NCBI GenBank assembly: GCA_025201365.1
Contig: JAIXMF010000211.1
Span: 1-23,909 of the forward strand
DNA: 23,909 nucleotides
DNA from: Syncephalis plumigaleata
Taxonomy: Eukaryota; Zoopagomycota; Zoopagomycetes; Zoopagales; Piptocephalidaceae
Reading direction: 5' to 3'
Position numbers and translations under genes: made by a program. Below, in pieces: positions 9,257-20,281 of the stretch. The first letter of the stretch is position 1, and each line of letters begins with the position of its first letter. The notes under the pieces were generated by a model. It had not been told where the DNA came from and ran no database searches. It worked only from the letters and a program-made list of their open reading frames with translations.

Positions 9257-12200
9257 ATGTCGTGGACAGTATCTCGTAAGTTAAAACCAGGCGAGCGTAC
9301 CTCCGTCATGTCCTATGACCGGGTACGTAAGCTGGCCTGTATGTTTGAAGAGGTACAAAAGAAGACGTTCACAAAATGGGTCAACGTTCAGCTACGTGAC
9401 ACGGGCCTTGCGGTCGAGGCACTCGAATATGATTTACGCGATGGCAAAGTCCTCCTCGCCCTCTTGTACACGCTAGCTCGACAGACTATACCGCCCACCG
9501 AACGCGGTACAATGCGTATTCATCGATTGGCCAATGTTGGCAACGCTCTACAATTCCTGGAACGTAAACTGGGCGGTCCACTAATGAATGTAGGCGCGGA
9601 GGATATCGTCGATGGCAATCTAAAATTAACGCTCGGTCTGGTCTGGGTGGTGATTCTACGTTTTCAAATTCAACGCGCAGCCAAAGCAGAGGCACACTCC
9701 GGGAATAATAATCAATCTGGCGGGACTAGTAATAGCAACTCAAATAATACACAGGCTAATAATGATGCAGGTGCCCTAACCGCAGAACCTGACAGTATAG
9801 CCAATGAAGACAGTTCAGTAAGTGAAATAGATGAAACGTAGCATAGTAATAGCAGTAAATTTATTGCTAATAATGATGATAATGATGATGATGATCAATT
9901 AGACAACTGACGACGAGAAGAGTAAATCCGAGGATCATCGACGACAATCCAAAGCAATTAACCAGCATGATGTACGTGCTTCATTACTCGGCTGGGTACG
10001 CAATCAAACGACGAATTATGTTAATGCACCGGAAGTGACGGACTTCAGTCGATCATGGCAGAGTGGCTGTCTATTCATGATACTTATCCATCGGTACGAC
10101 CCGGCTATCCTTCCTAATATCGATGAGATACTACTTAAGAACGGGAAGGAGCACTGGAGTGACACGTTAACCGAAGCATTCGCTTTAGCCCAAACCCACT
10201 TGGACATTACACCGCTACTCGAGGTGGAAGACATCGCCAACATGGAGGTACCCGATGAACGATCCATTATGATATATGTGTCCGAGTTTTATGTGGCAAT
10301 GACCGCTCGACAGAATCAAGATGTGTTAGCGCGGTGTAGAGCGGAGGAGGAGCGTCGTGCCGAGGAATGCCGCCTCGCTCAGGCCGACAAATGCCGAACT
10401 GTCGAGGAGACACGCGCTCGTCGAAATAGTGAACTGGCAAATAAGGAGGATAAACACGAGAGTCTTCAATTGAAGCAAGGCCGTGAACAACTTAGTCCGG
10501 TGCTACTAGTGCCGGAATCACCCACCGATGCATTTATGGAGCCGGCAGGTAATATTGAACAGCAATTACGTCGTATGACCCTGCCGAAAATACCTAGTCA
10601 TGGAGGAGAATCTAGCACTAGCTCTGCACTTAATAGTCCTACTACTGCCGCTGCTCCTACTACTATTATTGCTACTGCTATTGTATCAGATCCAATAGAA
10701 GAGATCTCAACCAATGAATCATATCAACACGATTCATCAATCGAGGAGAAGAAGGAGGAGGAGGAGGAAGAGGCATTACCACAAAGCATTTCTGGTAAGT
10801 GGATTAGTATCAGTAATAACAAATAATAATGAATATTAACGAATAATGGATAGAAGCTAGCATCGTAGCTGATCAGGTAGAGGATAGTGATCGTGAGTCG
10901 GAATTAGCACAAGACACGCCAGATCCAAACTATATAGAAGCAACTAGTCTGTATGCGGAAGCGGAAACACTGTACAACCAGCTGATGGCGGATTGCAGTC
11001 GTGCATTGGAGATGATGCCAGAGCCCCGCTCGATGGTTACATTCGCCACGGTAGCCGATATGAAACAGTTTGTCGAGCGTACGACCGAGATATCTACATG
11101 TTTAAGGGCTATTCACGAGGAGGACGGGCTTAGAACGATGCGAGAGATCCGCGAGGAAATTACCCAGCTTTGTCCCAACAGCGAGTTGATCGAGGATTGC
11201 GACATGCTGGAGGAATCCATATCGGCACTACTTACCCGACTAGCGGAAGAGGAGGAGCTATGTCGTCTGTTATCGGGCGAGATTGTCGGCCTAATTAGAA
11301 TCGCCGAGGCTGTGCAATCGATCGGCGAGAGTCTAGAGAAATCGGAGGCCGACTTGGACGACATGCTCGGTGATGGCAAATCGCTTAATACCACACGTAT
11401 TGAATTGATTAAAATTGCTGTAGGCGATGTTATTGGTATGCTGCAACAGAAACTACCGCCAAGTATTCCACCGGCAGTTGCCAATGAACTGCACCGATCG
11501 CGCGAGTTAGCGGAACGAGTAACCGGACGACTAGACGCGTGCGATCGCTACTTCCTAGGGGATGCTCAGCTTAACCAGATGCAATCTCGTATTGAAGCGG
11601 TAAAGGATAATATGACGGCCATTTCTCAATTTGTACCGGAGGCATTGGGTGCAGTCATTCAAGAGATCGAAAATCAACTGGACACCATCGATATTGACTT
11701 GAAACAGATGAGATTCACCACCACCGATCCGGACGAAGACAAGGAGCTAGACGACGATTTCAACGAGGATATTTCGGATATGCTTAACATTCGCAAGTTC
11801 GACTTGATGGAGGAGCTACTACGGACAAGATCGACGTTCGCCCAGGCTAAAGAGGACGCCTATCGTATGAAACGTGCCAGCTTCGCCATCGATGAGTGTC
11901 GTCGCTACATACAGGATTGTCTGACCATTTATCGTGAACATACTACGGAACGTGAGAAACGACTAGCGCAGGCGTTAGTCGACAATGACACGTCGAGCAA
12001 GGATGAGGCGGCGTCCATCGATAAGACAGCACCGAAAGAGCAGCATATCAACGTGATTATCCAGGAAATCGAGGTGGGATTCGAAAAGTTGCAAACAATG
12101 TGTTCCGATGGATTTGAAGGACACGAGAACATCGAGAAGATGCTCGACGAGGCGGAACGAGCGCGTGACGACGTGCGTAGTGCCATTGATTTGGAGCGAA

Positions 12201-14313
12201 ACCTGGATGCCATGCTTACTCGGTATAGCGACATGGTCACATTCTACGCCGGTGTAATGCAGCGTATCGACAAGGCGCGTTCATCATTGCCGACCGATAG
12301 TCAATATACGAAGGATAAAGTGAAGGAGCCCGAGCTAATGAAGATTGGCTCCGAGATTATGCGCATCACTGCCGATGACTGTACCGCATTGTGCGATAGT
12401 ATCGACGAGTACAGTCGTAGCGATTTCGTATTAGCGAGCGAGTTGGCCGGTCTCGATCGTTTCCGTATGCGAGTCAACATGAATTACACGCAGTTAATGG
12501 CCGCGTGGAATACACTGAAAGCGGAACTGGAAAGTCTACGCAGCGATGGCAATGTGAACGAGCAGCGCCTTCTCTACTCGCGTAACATCTCCATGGTGGC
12601 GTCGCGTGTCAATGAACTGCACGCGGCCATGCTAGATGCAACGCACGATCGACAATCCGCATTGGAACGACTGTATGAATTGCAATCGCAAGTGAAGGAA
12701 CTAGGCGAGCAATTAGGCCGGGTGATACAAGATATGGAGAATGACGATGGCACGGATAGTTTCCAGGAGGTGAGCCACGCGGTGATGGAGCAACTAGAAC
12801 AACTGGAAGCGTTGACCGTCTCCAAGATTCGAGATGCCGAATTAATGGAACAATTCCAGGATGAAATGCTCGATCTGGATGATGATCTCAACCATCTACT
12901 GAATATGGTCGATGAATCGATTGTCGAGGCGGCCACCGTCACTAATCGGGATGATATCGAAATGCTTATCCATCGATTATCCGTCTGTCTAACCGATGCG
13001 GAAACCGAGATACCTCAACGTTTAGCGGATATCAGCTCATTGGCCGCTTCCATCAATGGACGAGTAGCCTCGGAGGAGTTTAGTAAATTCGAGAAGCAAT
13101 GGCATGAGACACGTTCATTTGCGGCAAATGAATTGGAAGCATTACGTAAAAAACGAATCCATAAACCGACTGTAGTACTCGAGACAATACCGGATATTGC
13201 AGAGGATGACAGTGCCAATGAAGAAGAAGGCACTGAATTACCAGCATCAGCGTCAGCATCAGCAACGTCATCATCCGCGATAGAGCAGCGAAAGCATCGA
13301 CGTACTAATAGTAATAGTACACCTAGTGGACATGCTCACACTAGTAGTACCAGTTCTATTAGTCATATACCACGTAGACGATCATCGAGTGTCAGCTCTG
13401 TTGGTGAACAGCCATCAGCATCATCATCATTAGCATCATCAGCATCAGCATCCACGGCAACGCCATCGCTTGTATCGCGACCTGGTTTCAAATGGATTCG
13501 CCCCATGCTTGTTCATCCATCGCCTAATCGTTATGTGGCAGATACATCAGATAAACTGGATGTTCGTGTGGCGAGTATCATTAACGAGTGTAACATGGAG
13601 ATTAAAATAGAGAGAACACAACCGGGCAGATACATTATCGGTGACGTAGAACCGAAGGCCATCTTCTGTCGTATGCTAAACGATCGTATGGTGATGGTAC
13701 GCGTTGGTGGTGGATGGGTCGAACTGTCACGGTAAGTCAACTAAGAATAGCGCTATTTATCTATGATGATACTAACAATTATGTCATGATCATTTCATAT
13801 TACACTATCCATTGTAGATATTTATCAAGTAAGTTTAATAACAATAATACATTACATATAATTTAATATCATGTTATAGCTCATGCTGCATTATTTCATA
13901 AATTGGTACCCATGGATTCGAATCAACAACCAACACCATTATCGCCATTGTATCCTATTCGATTACCGGCTAGAACCCTGCCAACAACACCTTCCTCACC
14001 TGGCTTAACTGTTACTAATACTGAAACTAATATTACTACTGCTCCTAAAAGTAATCGTGCACATAGTTCCGGTTCAATCCCTAAATCGCCTAGACGTTCC
14101 ATGCGTTCACCGAGCTTGTCGCCAAAGTTGAAAGCACGCTCGATTAGCTCACCTGGTGTCTCACCACAGCCAAGTCCAACCATGTCACGATCATCATCGG
14201 CATCGGGCAAGAACAAACCGACGAGTCGTCCATTGTGTCGGGTAACCACGGATGGTAGTGATGTACACATTCGTATGGCTATTCGTATGGAACAAAACTA
14301 TTCACGTCAATAG
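9257..14313 (+). CDS. Tandem CH + helical rod + GAS2 cytoskeletal linker (spectraplakin-like), 1591 aa
   Basis: Proposed exons: 9257-9817, 9903-10794, 10854-13731, 13818-13828 and 13880-14313; all junctions keep frame (4776 nt). Residues about 33-139 are a calponin-homology domain with the actinin-type signature QKKTFTKWVN and a second signature around DGNLKLTLGLVWVVI. Residues about 210-320 are a second CH domain (LLGWVRNQT, FSRSWQSGCLFMILIHRYDP). An unusually long Asn/Ser-rich linker of about 70 residues separates them. About 500-1200 is charged helix, possibly spectrin-like. A Ser/Arg-rich stretch holds SHIPRRR, an SxIP motif of the EB1-binding kind. Residues 1386-1458 are a GAS2 microtubule-binding domain (GRYIIGD, RMVMVRVGGGWVELSRYLSTH), completed only by splicing the 11-nt exon. 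The tail is Ser/Pro-rich and basic. Known family members crosslink actin and microtubules. I infer the same job here; the spectraplakin relation needs a tree. Confidence 0.9.
13361..13372 (+). other. SxIP motif (SHIP) in the CH-GAS2 protein
   Basis: Codons AGT CAT ATA CCA encode S-H-I-P, followed by RRRSSS, inside a Ser-rich basic stretch just before the GAS2 domain. SxIP motifs flanked by basic residues bind EB1-type plus-end proteins in animal +TIPs. Short motifs arise by chance, so this is suggestive only. Confidence 0.55.
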
Positions 14314-14428
14314 GAAACCAGTTATTTGTCATTACTCATTATAGGCATATATATATATCATATTATTATTATTATCATTATTATTTAGTATAAATATCTA
14401 TTATATTAAAAGGTGAAAACTAAATTTA

Positions 14429-16179
14429 CTATTGAGCTGTGGTAGCAGGTACTGATGTTTTCTGATGAATATCCTTAAAGAAGGGATCTATAGATAAATA
14501 GATAGTTAGTTAGTTAGGTAAATATTACATAAAACAAATGCTACTTACGTTCCAGTGCATCACGAGCACTAATTCGTTTTTCCGGTTGGAATTCAAGTAA
14601 TGCCTAATAGAATGCAGCGAATTAACAATGCAATCGAGTAAATATACGCATGTTCACTTCTTACATTTAATAGATCAATACCAGTTGCATTTAATTTAGG
14701 ATAGTATCGCTCCAATGGTACACGGGGATGAACAGGGAAATCCGGCTGTATTCAATGGATATCATATCATAGTTATTACAACTATTCCTATTGCAATCAT
14801 GAATTACTTACACGATAGTTGGGTAATTGTGTAATACTAGGCCATCCTGTTTCATTAGGTGTACCCAACACTGTAATAGAAATCATTCAAGTTAAGGCAT
14901 AACAATTAGTTATTGGTAATGGATGAGTTGTATTTGTCGTGTAACAGCAAAGAAAAGGATATTTGAAAATACGTAAAAGTTGATCTTGTACCGAGTTACC
15001 CGGGAATAATGGACGTCCAGATGCCATTTCTATTAATGATAGATAAGTAACATATATAATAATAATAATAATAATAATCATGCTTACCTGCAAATATACA
15101 ACCTACAGACCACAAATCGATACTGGTAGAGTATTGACGTGAACCCATAAGTACATCGGGTGGTCGATACCATAGTGTTACAACTTCGTGCGAGTAACTT
15201 CTAACTGGAATACCGAAAGCGCGTGCTAATCCGAAATCACCTAGTTTCAATTCGCCCTTCTATGAATAATGAACGTGTTAATAAGGAAAGTACGCATTGT
15301 ATAATTATGAATGATTCTTACTTTGTTGATAAGCAAGTTTTGTGGTTTTAAATCCTATAAACAAATAAACAGATAACAAATAAGCAACTATTATCATATA
15401 TATAGATATAGACTTACTCGATGAAGTACTCGTTGTGCGTGACAAAATGCAATGCCTTGCAATAGTTGATATAGTAGATTCTAGATTATATTAATGAAAT
15501 GATAGGAACATCAATAAATAAATAGTTATATATATATATATGAATATATATCTACCTGAATAGTAGGCAAGTCAATATCGCCACCATTTGCATCGAGATA
15601 TTTCTTCAGATCCGAATCCATATACTCAAATACTAGGGTTAATTTCCGATCAGTATGAAGTACATCATGTAATCTATTAGGATGTCATGACAAGTATAAA
15701 TAGTCCAGTTAATCAAGATGTAATAACGCGTAACAAGTACGAGTCATTATTTACCGAACAATATTGGTATGAACTAGTTCCTTTAATAGTGATATTTCAC
15801 GGATAGCTGTACATGGCACCTAATAAATGGATGGAGGAGATACGTAAATATGATTACTACGCATCATAGTAATGCTTTCCATTTCACTTACCCCTTCTTC
15901 TTCGTTATCTAGACGAATACGTTTAAGGGCGACTATTTCATTGGTTTCACGATTGAGTGATTTGTATACAATGCCATAGGTGCCTATATACGTATATACG
16001 TATATATATATATATCCATAATGGTCAATATATCATACTGTGTTGTCTATTTTATCCATTAAACTAATACTGCTTACCTTCGCCTAGTTTCTCTATTTTC
16101 TATTTATACCATAGGATTAGTATTAGTAGTAGTATATGTAGAATAACAAATAAAAAGCACCTACCTGATATTTATCCAT
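14429..16179 (-). CDS. PHO85: CDK5/Pho85-like cyclin-dependent kinase, 13 exons, 300 aa
   Basis: Minus-strand exons in order: 16179-16165, 16099-16078, 15983-15892, 15819-15755, 15673-15556, 15480-15418, 15354-15322, 15259-15088, 15029-14963, 14872-14812, 14745-14665, 14603-14549 and 14487-14429 (903 nt). The protein is full length for the family. It has GEGTYG at 11-16, ALK with Lys33, PCTAIRE at 45-51, HRDLKPQN at 124-131, DFG at 144-146, and the T-loop [21 protein letters not shown]. The AFGIPV loop with Ser159 rather than an activating Thr, and Tyr15, are features of CDK5/Pho85, which need a cyclin but no CAK phosphorylation. Known roles cover nutrient signalling and morphogenesis in fungi. 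PCTAIRE instead of PSTAIRE or PSSALRE is a variant. The ninth intron (14962-14873) appears to be AT-AC. The gene converges on the CH-GAS2 gene with 115 bp between stops. Confidence 0.95.
14873..14962 (-). other. Putative U12-type AT-AC intron in the kinase gene
   Basis: On minus, the 90-nt intron begins ATATCCTTTT at 14962-14953, the U12 donor consensus. It has CCTTAAC at 14897-14891, close to the U12 branch consensus TTCCTTAAC, and ends TATTAC at 14878-14873. This splice (phase 2, within Lys216) yields RIFKVLGTPNE, the conserved CDK sequence. The only usable GT-AG alternative, GTTACA to ACAG, would insert YPFLCL in place of that Val. Confidence 0.82.
15056..15079. repeat. (AAT)n microsatellite in kinase intron 8
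   Basis: Trinucleotide run inside the intron at 15030-15087. Read on minus it is (ATT)n, close to the donor side. Confidence 0.8.
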
Positions 16180-17089
16180 AGTGTCGGTAATATGGACAGT
16201 AGAACACGTCAACGAGTAAAAAGATACAGGATTCTCCGCCGTATAAACTATTATAGCATAGATGATTTGTTAAATAACAGATCAAGTTAAAATGAAGGCG
16301 AATGCACAATCAAGTAGTAGATGAACAAATAGAAAAGTTAGAGTGTTGTGGTTGTGGTTGTTGTTGTGGTAATAAGTTGATAAATGAAAGAGGCAAGCAT
16401 CAATGTTATGGTCAATAAACGTACAAGTCTACTTTTATATTAGAAAAAAGGGGGAGATTAAGGTGAATTATGCCGGTAGTAATAGCGTGCGCTAACAGCA
16501 TCGATAATGGCAATACTTTATGAAGCATGCGATGCTACAACTTACTAATATGCTAGATATTATTGAGAGTTATTTGCAGGCATATCCAGATAGATAATGA
16601 TGCTATACATAGAGTATATATGTATGTATATATGTAGAGAGCGGATACATTTGCTAGAATAGCCACTATGATGATAGTAAGAGATCAGCAGACCTATCAT
16701 ATGGTGTTGAATCAAGCAATAGGACTGACATCAGACAACACTGATTGTCGTCATAAGATGGCGACGTTATAACAGCTCTACGATTATATTAGTAGTATTC
16801 GTTCGTTCGTTCATTTCACTTTTCTCCACTTCTTACCAGTGTTACTTTCCTTTCTTTTCAAATACTCTCTCGTCATTTCTGTCCAGTTCATTCTCAGTTT
16901 CACCTACTCGACCGCTATAGCTGAACAATAGGTTCAACACGTCATAGTCTGCGTTTATTGTCTCGTTCAATCTTCTTTCTCTTTCTCTCTATATTCGCGT
17001 AGTTCTACGTCACTATCCAGTAGATACGAATAGCATTGTAGTATACGTCACAAGTATTTGAATTGGTTCATCTTGCACCATTTATCGTC
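16180..17089. other. Divergent intergenic region between kinase and VMA13
   Basis: About 0.9 kb between the two start codons, presumably holding both promoters. It has short (TG/TTG)n and (TATG)n runs (around 16347-16367 and 16611-16636) and pyrimidine-rich stretches (16820-16990) ahead of VMA13. No gene or clear TATA element is recognised. Confidence 0.6.
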
Positions 17090-19163
17090 ATGTCTACTGC
17101 CATATATGCTATAGCGTCGTCGAGCGGTAGTACTTCAAACGATGCAGGTTTGCAAACACCGTTTGTAACTAATAACTACTTGGATGACTCGACCAATCGT
17201 ATTCGTACTCGTCCTGTTCCATGGGAGGTTAGTATGGGAGTATTAGACTAGCAGTGACATGTTAAACGACTGCTAATACTCTTATTACGAACTAGGGATA
17301 TCAACGTGCTTCACTTATTACAGAGGCGGAACTAGGCTTGTTACGTGGCTATGAACGACGCTCACCGGATGTAAGTAGACTAGACACATACATATACTTT
17401 TAATATAGTTTGACTGACTGACTAATTATACTCTTCAATATCACTAGGATGATCCACGATATGCCTCATTGTTCATAAGCTTACTTCAGAAGCTTGTGCG
17501 TGTCGATACAATCCAGCATATACTCGTGCTTATTGATGATATGATTGGTGGTAAGCTAGCTAGTCAATAATAGTGCAAGCATTGCTGTTGCATTCTAACA
17601 CTATAGATTCAATTATTATCTAGATGATCCGGAACGAGCTCGACTCTTTGTCGATCTAGGCGGATATGATCCCACTTTGCCATACGCACCTTTACTAAGG
17701 TAATTGACAATGTAATGATATACATATCTATTTATTTATACTATATCTATATATATGCTTATAGCTGCCTATCCAAAGACGATGAATATTTATCAATGAA
17801 GGCTGCAAAAATACTCACCTTTCTAGTTTGGTAAGCCACTCATTATACTCTCTCCCTATATATATATATCGATGCATACATACGGCATTCAATTAATGGA
17901 TAGCAGTTCTACAGGTCGTCTATCCGAACAGGACCTACTTGTTCTGATCAATTGGATCATTTCTCGTATAAAAGCATCACGTAATGCTAGTATAACCGAT
18001 ATTGCCACACAACTACTAGCATCACTATTGCGTAAACCATCACTACGTATTTTATTCTATAACACACCTCATGGTGTATCAGCGTAAGTGCATATACTTG
18101 AATGCATATATCAATGATACTCATTTCTATTTACCATGAATATAGACTTGTTGATCATTTACGACGAAATGAGAATAATCCGCAATTACAATATCAAGTT
18201 GTAGTGTGTATCTGGCTATTAACCTTTGAGATTAAAGTAGCGGAAAATATCGATCGGTATGTTATAACAAAATAGTAAACATGCGAATATCTAATTAATC
18301 ATGTCATTAGAGAGCATGACATTATCTTGCCAGTAATTAACATTGCTAAAGGAGCCATTAAGGAGAAGGTGATCCGAGTATGTGTGGCCACATTCCGTGT
18401 AAGTAGTCAATAAGAGCAGCATCAATCGATGGTTAAATTTACCCTAACCAATGTAGAACTTGGTGGAACGAGCATTGGCACAAAATATCACCTCAATGCT
18501 TGTACATCGTTTATTACCATGTTGCGAGCAATTAGCATCACGTAAATTCCAAGATGCAGATATCTACGATGATCTAAGGGAAGTGTGTGAGCAATTGCAA
18601 CAAGAATTCCAGAATTTAAGGTGAATATAATAGCTATTAACATCATATATATTATATACTAATCATCATCATCATCATCATTATATTAATTAGTTCATTT
18701 GATACGTATATCACTGAACTGGAAGCAAAACGATTGGACTGGACACCTGTTCATACATCGGATGCATTCTGGCAGGAGAATGTGCATCGATTTAATGATA
18801 ATAATTACGCATACCTTAGGTAATCCACTTATGTTACATTGACTACATTATCGAATAATACACTAATGAATTGTATTAGGGAACTGGCACAATTACTAAC
18901 TACCTCTACCAACCATACCGTGTTGGCTGTAGCCGTTCATGATATTGGTCAGTATATCAAGCATTTCCCACAAGGAAAACGGTAAGTAGTAATATCAGTT
19001 ATTCCATTATTATTATTCTAATGATAACCATCTAATTCATAATAGTGCCGTACAAGATATCGGGGCAAAGCAACGTATTATGGAATTGATGGCACACGAT
19101 GATAACGACGTACGATATCATGCATTGGTAGCAGTACAAAAATACATGGCAAATGCATGGTAA
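17090..19163 (+). CDS. VMA13: V-type H+-ATPase subunit H, 12 exons, 448 aa
   Basis: Exons: 17090-17227, 17296-17370, 17448-17550, 17624-17699, 17765-17830, 17904-18083, 18146-18256, 18311-18398, 18457-18620, 18694-18819, 18880-18981 and 19046-19163 (1347 nt, all phases consistent). Start chosen at MSTAIYAIAS; an upstream in-frame ATG at 17063 is less likely. Subunit H is a HEAT/armadillo-like protein of the V1 sector that couples V1 to V0 and silences free V1. Family features seen: TNNYLDDSTNRIRTRPVPWE then GYQRASLIT near the N-terminus, LLRKPSLRILFY, and VVVCIWLLTFE in the middle. The C-terminal half contains NLVERALAQN, LDWTPVHTSDAFWQEN, HDIGQYIKHFPQGK and LMAHDDNDVRYHALVAVQKYM. Length is close to yeast Vma13. 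Introns are 54-77 nt. Acts at vacuolar or endosomal membranes. Confidence 0.96.
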
Positions 19164-19443
19164 ACAAGTAGCGTAGATTCTCTATTGAATAGCTCATGTC
19201 ACGTATATGCATAGGAACTAAACTAACCGATTACTACTAAGCAAACTATTGTCTCGAGTGTCATTGAACTCCATTTATCTATAAACTGCTTCTATTTGTT
19301 ATTGATCCTATGTACATGAATGTGTACATGTATGCGTGTGTGTGTAGATTAGATTAATTAATTTATTTTTTCGTTAATTGTTATTTCATTCACTCTTTTC
19401 TTTCCGCATCTTTTATCTAAACTGTACTGTTTGTCGTTTGATC

Positions 19444-20194
19444 ATGTCACTGTGGACACGACAGCAGGTGCGTCCCGGTGTAATCTGTCGTGCCTTGGGT
19501 GCAGGTCTAGTGCGTCCACTAGCCTTGTTCTCCACAGGACGTCCGACACTTGAGGCAGTTGCTACAACGTCGAAATCGACCATTAACTCAGCTGATCATC
19601 ACGGCGAGAAAGACGCGAAACAACGCCACGGTCTATGGGATTTCTTCGAGGATGGTCAGGCACTACCCAAGTCACCAATCTATGCAGGTTAGTAAATAAT
19701 AGTTGAGATAATAGAGTTAAATATTGAATTATCGTCATACTTACCAATACGAAATATAGGTCGTGCCTGGCGTGCTGCGGAATTACGACAGAAAAGTTTT
19801 GAGGATTTGCATAAACTATGGTTTATTATATTGAAGGAACGCAATGTATTAGCTAGTCAGCATGCCGAAGCCAAACGTTACGGTCTTACACCTCAGCAAT
19901 TCACGACATTTGGACGTGAAGTAAAGGTTAGTCATATAAATATGTGTGTGTTCACTTATTTAACATACACATATGCAATAGTGTCGTAAATCGATGGCAC
20001 GTATTCTTACCGTTCTTCGTGAACGTCATCTTGCATATGAAAGAGCCGTAAAGCGACATCGACGAGAAGAATTTAAAACGAGACGTGAAGCCATTTACAA
20101 GGCAATGCTAGCCGCTAAATCAGAACGTGCATCACTTGAATCAGCCGAGAAAGTACCGCTAGCCACTAATGATTCAACTACATCCACATCATAA
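19444..20194 (+). CDS. MRPL47: Mitochondrial ribosomal protein uL29m (MRP-L47 family), 207 aa
   Basis: Exons 19444-19687, 19760-19926 and 19982-20194 (624 nt). The N-terminus ([20 protein letters not shown]) is Arg-rich without acidic residues, as expected of a mitochondrial targeting sequence. Then [39 protein letters not shown] and [19 protein letters not shown] follow. These are hallmark blocks of the mitochondrial L47/uL29m family, which lies at the exit tunnel of the large mitoribosomal subunit. The C-terminal helix is Lys/Arg-rich and ends in a Ser/Thr tail. The 72- and 55-nt introns both start GTTAGT. The gene begins 280 bp after VMA13 on the same strand and converges on FRG1 with 87 bp between stops. 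Confidence 0.95.
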
Positions 20195-20225
20195 TTATTA
20201 CGTAGATTGATGAATGAAGAAAATC

Positions 20226-20231
20226 AATAAA
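20226..20231 (+). terminator. Poly(A) signal AATAAA of the uL29m gene
   Basis: Perfect AATAAA about 30 nt after the stop, within the 87-bp convergent gap to FRG1. Confidence 0.55.
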
Positions 20232-20281
20232 ATCATGGATAATACATAACATATAGCAGTATTTTAATCTTCATGTTTATA

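Noticed and set aside
9276-9281. GTAAGT inside the first exon of the CH-GAS2 gene, possible donor
   Set aside because: The frame continues cleanly into the CH domain and no branch site or acceptor downstream gives a better protein.
14086-14098. GSIPKSP in the C-terminal tail as an extra SxIP motif
   Set aside because: The first position is Gly, not Ser/Thr, so it does not meet the SxIP pattern.
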